Shown here piece after piece: positions 60,199-64,000 of a stretch of 64,000 nucleotides of DNA. The stretch comes from Verrucomicrobiia bacterium (lineage in GTDB: Bacteria; Verrucomicrobiota; Verrucomicrobiia; Palsa-1439). A model generated the notes under the pieces. That model was not told where the DNA came from. It made no database searches and saw nothing but the letters and a program-made list of their open reading frames with translations. Position numbers and translations under genes: made by a program. Location: the NCBI GenBank assembly GCA_035577545.1, contig DATLVI010000031.1, positions 124,001 to 188,000 of the forward strand, written 5' to 3'. Each line of letters opens with the position of its first letter. Position 1 is the first letter of the stretch.

Positions 60199-62262
60199 AT
60201 GAAGAGGCAAATCCCCATCGATATCGGTAGGGCGTTATTCTCGATCCTGGCTGCCTTGCTTGCCACTCTGAACTGTCAGGGCGACGAAGTGGGAAAGCGT
60301 CTTGCCACGATTGATCCTCAATCCGTCTATTTCAGTTCACGGGACAGTTTCTGCAAGTCTCCCTTCGGCGCGGTCACGGCCGACACGAAAATCACCATGC
60401 GCCTTCTGGCGAAACAGGGCAGTCTCCAGTCGGTTAGTCTGCAGATCGCGAAAACAACCGTTTTCGGCAATAACAATCGCACCGAGCACGCGAAGTATGC
60501 TGATTTCCCAATGGAGAAACAAGGTGTGACCAACGGCCAGGACATATTCGAGACGAGGATTGCTTTGAAAGATCCGGCCCTTTACGGGTATTACTTCAAA
60601 CTGACCGGCGCGCATGGGGAAAGAGGTTCTTACGGCAACAATACCACCGACGTTAAGGTTCCTTATATGCAGGTCAAGGGCACCGGTGGCATTGGCGAGC
60701 TCACGACTTCCGACCCGCCTGTGGCTTATTATTCCCTGACGGTCTACAACCCCAACTTTCAGATGGCCGATTGGACCCGCGATATGGTGATCTACTATAT
60801 CTTTCCTGACCGGTTCAAGAATGGCAATAAGACCAACGATCCTGTCGTTGGCGTTAGTAAGTTTTACGGGACCAAGAACATCGAATTCCACATCAACTGG
60901 TGCGACCCGGAGCCGTACGTGCCAGGCGATGGGAAAAGTGACTCGGAGTATTGCAACGACTTCTACGGAGGAGATCTGGACGGAATTATCCAGAAACTCG
61001 ATTATCTCCGGGCTCTGGGCGTAAACGTCATCTACATCAATCCCATTTTCCAAGCGCCGTCCAACCATAAGTACGATACTGCGGATTATATGACGATCGA
61101 TGACAGCTTTGGGACACTTGATACCTTCAAGAGGTTGGTGGCTGAATCGAAAAGGCGCGGTATGCGGATCATTCTCGATACGTCGCTGAATCACTGCGGT
61201 TCGGATTCCCTCTACATGGACCGCTACGACAAGTACCATTCCAACGGTGCCTTTGAGAACGAGACCATCCACACCAACTCCCCTTATTATGAGTGGTTCG
61301 AGTGGGACCGCGAGGCGAAAAGCCCAGACCAGATGTACAGCCAGTGGGCCAATCCGACGCTTGCCAAGCTAAGAGAAGTCGACTCGTATAAACAATTCGC
61401 GTACCGTGGCACGCACTCGGTAATCAAATACTGGCTGTCCTTGGGCATCGGGGGTTGGCGTATGGATGTCACGCCGTGGAAGAGCGATGATTTCTGGAGG
61501 GACTGGCGCAAGGGGCTGAAAAAAGACTATCCGGACGCCTTCACCATCGCCGAGGTCTGGTTTGACGCCAGCAAGTATTTCACCGGAGACATGTTCGACA
61601 GCACCATGAACTACATCTTCCGGTCGGCGGCGCTGAATTTCACGAGCGGTGGCAACGCGTCATTCACAAGCGACACTCTGGAGATGCTTCGCGAGAATTA
61701 TCCGAAGCCCGTTTTTTACCGCCTCATGAACCTCGTTTCCAGCCATGACGTGCCCCGCGCGCTTTTCGAGCTGGGTTATACGAAATACGGCGCGGCCAAT
61801 TATGGCGAGATGCGCAAGCGGCTTCTGCTGTGCTTCGCACTCCAGTTCACCTACCCGGGCGCGCCCACGATTTATTACGGCGACGAGGTCGGCATGACCG
61901 GTGGAGCCGACCCCATGAACCGCGGTCCCTATCCCTGGAAGGAGGATGGGTGTGGTTACGGCGACTACAGCCTCATCGACGTCGTCAAAGAACTTTCCAG
62001 GATGCGTCACGAGAATCCAGTCCTGATTGACGGTGAGGTTCGCATGCTTCCCGGGGACAGAAATATACTGGCTTATGAGAGGACGGACGGCAAATCGCGA
62101 GTTCTGGTCGTCATGAATAACGCCACCGAGCCGAAAACCTTCCGCGCCGATAACGGCAACGCCGGCTGGAAAGTCCTGTCTCCTGTAGAGCCGACCAGCA
62201 TCGGCGAACACGGCGACATAATTATTCCTGCCACCGGATACCTGATACTGAAAGCAAAGTAA
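60199..62262 (+). CDS. GH13 alpha-amylase/neopullulanase-type enzyme, secreted
   Basis: A 687-residue glycoside hydrolase. It starts with a signal peptide (ALFSILAALLATLNCQG), followed by an N-terminal beta-sandwich (residues 30-190, CBM34-like position) and the GH13 barrel. Motifs: IDTADYMTIDDSFG, ILDTSLNHCG (region I), GGWRMDVTPWK with nucleophile Asp423, AEVWFDAS with acid Glu452 and SSHDVPRALF with Asp517. C-terminal domain C follows (RVLVVMNNATEP). It should cleave alpha-1,4 (or 1,6) glucans or cyclodextrins. It lies between two copies of a 437-base direct repeat. Confidence 0.93.
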   Translation: MKRQIPIDIGRALFSILAALLATLNCQGDEVGKRLATIDPQSVYFSSRDSFCKSPFGAVTADTKITMRLLAKQGSLQSVSLQIAKTTVFGNNNRTEHAKYADFPMEKQGVTNGQDIFETRIALKDPALYGYYFKLTGAHGERGSYGNNTTDVKVPYMQVKGTGGIGELTTSDPPVAYYSLTVYNPNFQMADWTRDMVIYYIFPDRFKNGNKTNDPVVGVSKFYGTKNIEFHINWCDPEPYVPGDGKSDSEYCNDFYGGDLDGIIQKLDYLRALGVNVIYINPIFQAPSNHKYDTADYMTIDDSFGTLDTFKRLVAESKRRGMRIILDTSLNHCGSDSLYMDRYDKYHSNGAFENETIHTNSPYYEWFEWDREAKSPDQMYSQWANPTLAKLREVDSYKQFAYRGTHSVIKYWLSLGIGGWRMDVTPWKSDDFWRDWRKGLKKDYPDAFTIAEVWFDASKYFTGDMFDSTMNYIFRSAALNFTSGGNASFTSDTLEMLRENYPKPVFYRLMNLVSSHDVPRALFELGYTKYGAANYGEMRKRLLLCFALQFTYPGAPTIYYGDEVGMTGGADPMNRGPYPWKEDGCGYGDYSLIDVVKELSRMRHENPVLIDGEVRMLPGDRNILAYERTDGKSRVLVVMNNATEPKTFRADNGNAGWKVLSPVEPTSIGEHGDIIIPATGYLILKAK

Positions 62263-62510
62263 CTGGCTGGAGAATAACGGGCCATAACAAGGACACGGAG
62301 GCACTCACCCCGGGTTTTTCTGCAATTGTTGATGACGACGGGGATAATGTCGTGGTCGCGCGGGCGGGTGAAACGAAGATGCCGTTCACGTTGTCGGTAA
62401 CCGGCGCTTGATACAAGCTGGTGCTCGATGGCGCGAGCCGCTCCGCAATACAGAAAACAAATCAGGGTGACCAATCAAAACCGTTCAGCGCCCGACATCC
62501 GCATTCATTT

Positions 62511-62975
62511 TCATCTCGGCTGACACCGACACGAAAATCTTCAAGAGCGGCCTCCAGATCGAACGTGGCTACGCAAGGCCCGGATCCGTATCCCGGTTGC
62601 CTATTGAAACCCGACTGGGACTGGCATCGCCTCATCAAACAGTGCGCGGCGGGCACAAAACTCGACAGCGAACTGCGTCGGTTACTGAAGCGGGAAGGTT
62701 TCGTGGTCGAAGTCGGCAACTTTGAAGACAACGCCGTCTTCAACGCCAAGAACTTCAAGTCCGCCCGCCAAATTCGCGACGCGGCAAAAAAATGCTCGAA
62801 ACGGGAGTGGGCCGGCTTCCAGCTTTACTACCCGATGCCCGAACGCGAAGTCCGCGCGAGCACCGGCTACGAACTGGTCAAGGCGATCTGCGGCGTCTTC
62901 ACCGAGGTCACCCCCGCGATGAATGCCTGCATGCAGGTGCCGCTAATAGGGCGAAAACAAATGGACGACGGTTAG
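62511..62975 (+). pseudogene. Frameshifted 5'-truncated copy of the 58824 gene
   Basis: Similarity to 59139-59575 starts abruptly at 62511 and runs to about 62945. A two-base deletion near 62571 (GGCTACGCAAGG against GGCTACGCGCAAGG) changes the frame, so the N-terminal part (FISADTDTKIFKSGLQIERG) and the later part (DPYPGCLLKPDWDWHRLIKQ) are read in different frames. The later part is well preserved and differs by scattered conservative changes such as TELES to TKLDS. The copy lacks the first third of the gene. Between 62284 and 62410 a short open frame (SAIVDDDGDNVVVARAGE) is of unknown origin. Confidence 0.85.
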
Positions 62976-63055
62976 GTCCGTGGAGGAACCCGGAATACCG
63001 GAAGCTGTATGGCGCGCACGCAGCAGGTTGTATTCCCACGGCACAGGCCCGGCGA

Positions 63056-64000
63056 TCACCCAAACAACGCCGCAGCAAATACGCCGGGCAAATGTCTCAA
63101 GCGTGCCTCCATCGCGTACTGCGTGGCCCGTCGCGCGGTGATGTGCGCGGTCTTATTCGTCACAAACCAGAGCGGCTTCGGGGCGATGTGCCATTCCCCG
63201 TGCAGCCACGCGCGGGGGAATGGATAGAAGGAGCCGCGCACGACGGTCTTTTGCGGTCGGTCGAACATGAAGGAGTTGTGCACGCAGCCGATGCCGCTTT
63301 GGATATCGGCAAACGTGTGACCGGGATAGGCGCCCCATGATGCCTGCGGTAACAGGAACGCCAACGCATTCCAGACGTTGATCCCGATCGAGCCATAGCG
63401 CAGGTCAGCTACGGCTTGCTCGAACTCTGCCCCCAATTCCGCCAACGTGCGTGGATGAATCAGGATCGTGACTCCTAACGTTCCCCGCAGCGTGTCATTA
63501 CAGAAGGACACGGCCCGTCGCAGGAATTCGGCCGGCGTTTTACAGGGCAGGCTGGTCTGAGCGTAGACCGGACCAAATACCTCCTCCGTAAAGCAATACT
63601 CGTCAGTCGCCGCCGGATCCAAGTTCGTAATGAGCACGCGCGGTGCCTCACGCGGACCGAGTTGTTCAGCGTTGGGATGGCGGGTCAGCGCTTCTTGCTG
63701 GCGTTGCACGGCCCCCGGATAGTAAGGCGCCCGTGGCGGCAGGCGGTCGAGCAATGTACGGACGGCGGCGAGCAAGTCGGCGCTCTGGTCCCACGCTTCC
63801 GGCAGGATCAACACCTGCGACGCCACACAATTGCAGCCACCGTTGTGCAGCTTCATCGTGACGATGTTCTCGGCCTGGTAACGAATATCCGCGGCGCTCC
63901 ACGGACCCGGCACGACAATGGTGGGACCGACGCCGCCCAGTTCGCTGGTGATGGGTTTGGTCAGGATCGGCTCTTCGCGCCGTTTGCGCGCCGCGCCATC
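63056..64000 (-). CDS. Aldehyde dehydrogenase, 3' part (start outside window)
   Basis: The frame is open from the window edge at 64000 to the stop at 63056, 314 residues visible. The catalytic residues are both present: the Glu of KPITSELGGVGPTIVVPG and the nucleophilic Cys in NGGCNCVASQVL. Later parts include FTEEVFGPVYAQTSLP and a YGSIGINVWNALAFL strand. It is an NAD(P)-dependent aldehyde dehydrogenase; the replacement of the usual GQxC motif by GCNC is unusual, and the C-terminal region is Trp-rich and longer than in classical members, so the substrate class is unclear. It would continue beyond the window. Confidence 0.88.
   Translation of the reverse strand, partial: DGAARKRREEPILTKPITSELGGVGPTIVVPGPWSAADIRYQAENIVTMKLHNGGCNCVASQVLILPEAWDQSADLLAAVRTLLDRLPPRAPYYPGAVQRQQEALTRHPNAEQLGPREAPRVLITNLDPAATDEYCFTEEVFGPVYAQTSLPCKTPAEFLRRAVSFCNDTLRGTLGVTILIHPRTLAELGAEFEQAVADLRYGSIGINVWNALAFLLPQASWGAYPGHTFADIQSGIGCVHNSFMFDRPQKTVVRGSFYPFPRAWLHGEWHIAPKPLWFVTNKTAHITARRATQYAMEARLRHLPGVFAAALFG

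Overview
The window most likely comes from a free-living, Gram-negative, plant-polysaccharide-degrading bacterium of the PVC group, probably a Verrucomicrobiota relative. This is an inference. The genome is GC-rich, signal peptides, lipoprotein boxes and RND/outer-membrane-type proteins indicate two membranes, and pectin glycosidases are mixed with Gfo/Idh oxidoreductases and several protein families I associate with that phylum (isolated RsmH-like methyltransferase, GxxExxY protein, tiny lipoprotein, AsnPro-encoding intergenic repeats). No rRNA, tRNA, CRISPR array or transposase was recognised.

Layout. 1-4.9 kb: pectin/rhamnogalacturonan genes (DUF4861, GH105, secreted TIM-barrel protein, GH28). 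4.9-7.9 kb: RNA-modification genes (RluA-type synthase, YhbY, RsmH-like). 7.3-13 kb: small outer-membrane-like protein and a TetR-controlled RND efflux operon with a visible palindromic operator. 13-17.5 kb: zinc-ribbon, TPR and ankyrin proteins, then a D-amino-acid-type aminotransferase. 18-21.3 kb: the conserved rpmH-rnpA-yidD-yidC-jag cluster behind a strong promoter. 21.3-25.4 kb: a metal-related minus-strand locus (P1B ATPase, ferritin-like protein, winged-helix regulator, membrane protein) whose two promoter regions carry the same palindrome, CTTTGTNNNACAAAG. 25.5-31.4 kb: two signalling systems (kinase plus response regulator plus regulator-PP2C phosphatase; OmpR-type pair beside a PepSY-like protein). 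31.5-36.8 kb: ChrB-like, YVTN, NYN, envelope coiled-coil and lipoprotein genes, asd and leuB. 37-49.6 kb: two separate Gfo/Idh-GH28 gene pairs, YfhO-like, MFS and ClC proteins, an orphan response regulator. 49.6-53.6 kb: XRE-type protein and a complete sugar ABC importer. 53.6-55.1 kb: intergenic repeats, a decayed toxin-antitoxin locus and an AT-richer gene. 55.2-58 kb: purB-purS-purQ split by a GxxExxY cassette bounded by mirrored CACGAA arrays. 58-64 kb: esterase, a family of unknown function with a frameshifted second copy flanking a GH13 amylase, and the 3' part of an aldehyde dehydrogenase.

The unifying physiology is extracellular attack on pectin and alpha-glucans (three GH28, GH105, GH13, esterase), uptake through an ABC importer, oxidation by Gfo/Idh enzymes, and envelope defence by RND efflux, metal export and two-component sensing. 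The least explained items are the mirrored CACGAA cassette, the paired CTTTGT palindromes, the recurrent Gfo/Idh-GH28 pairing and the toxin-antitoxin scar.
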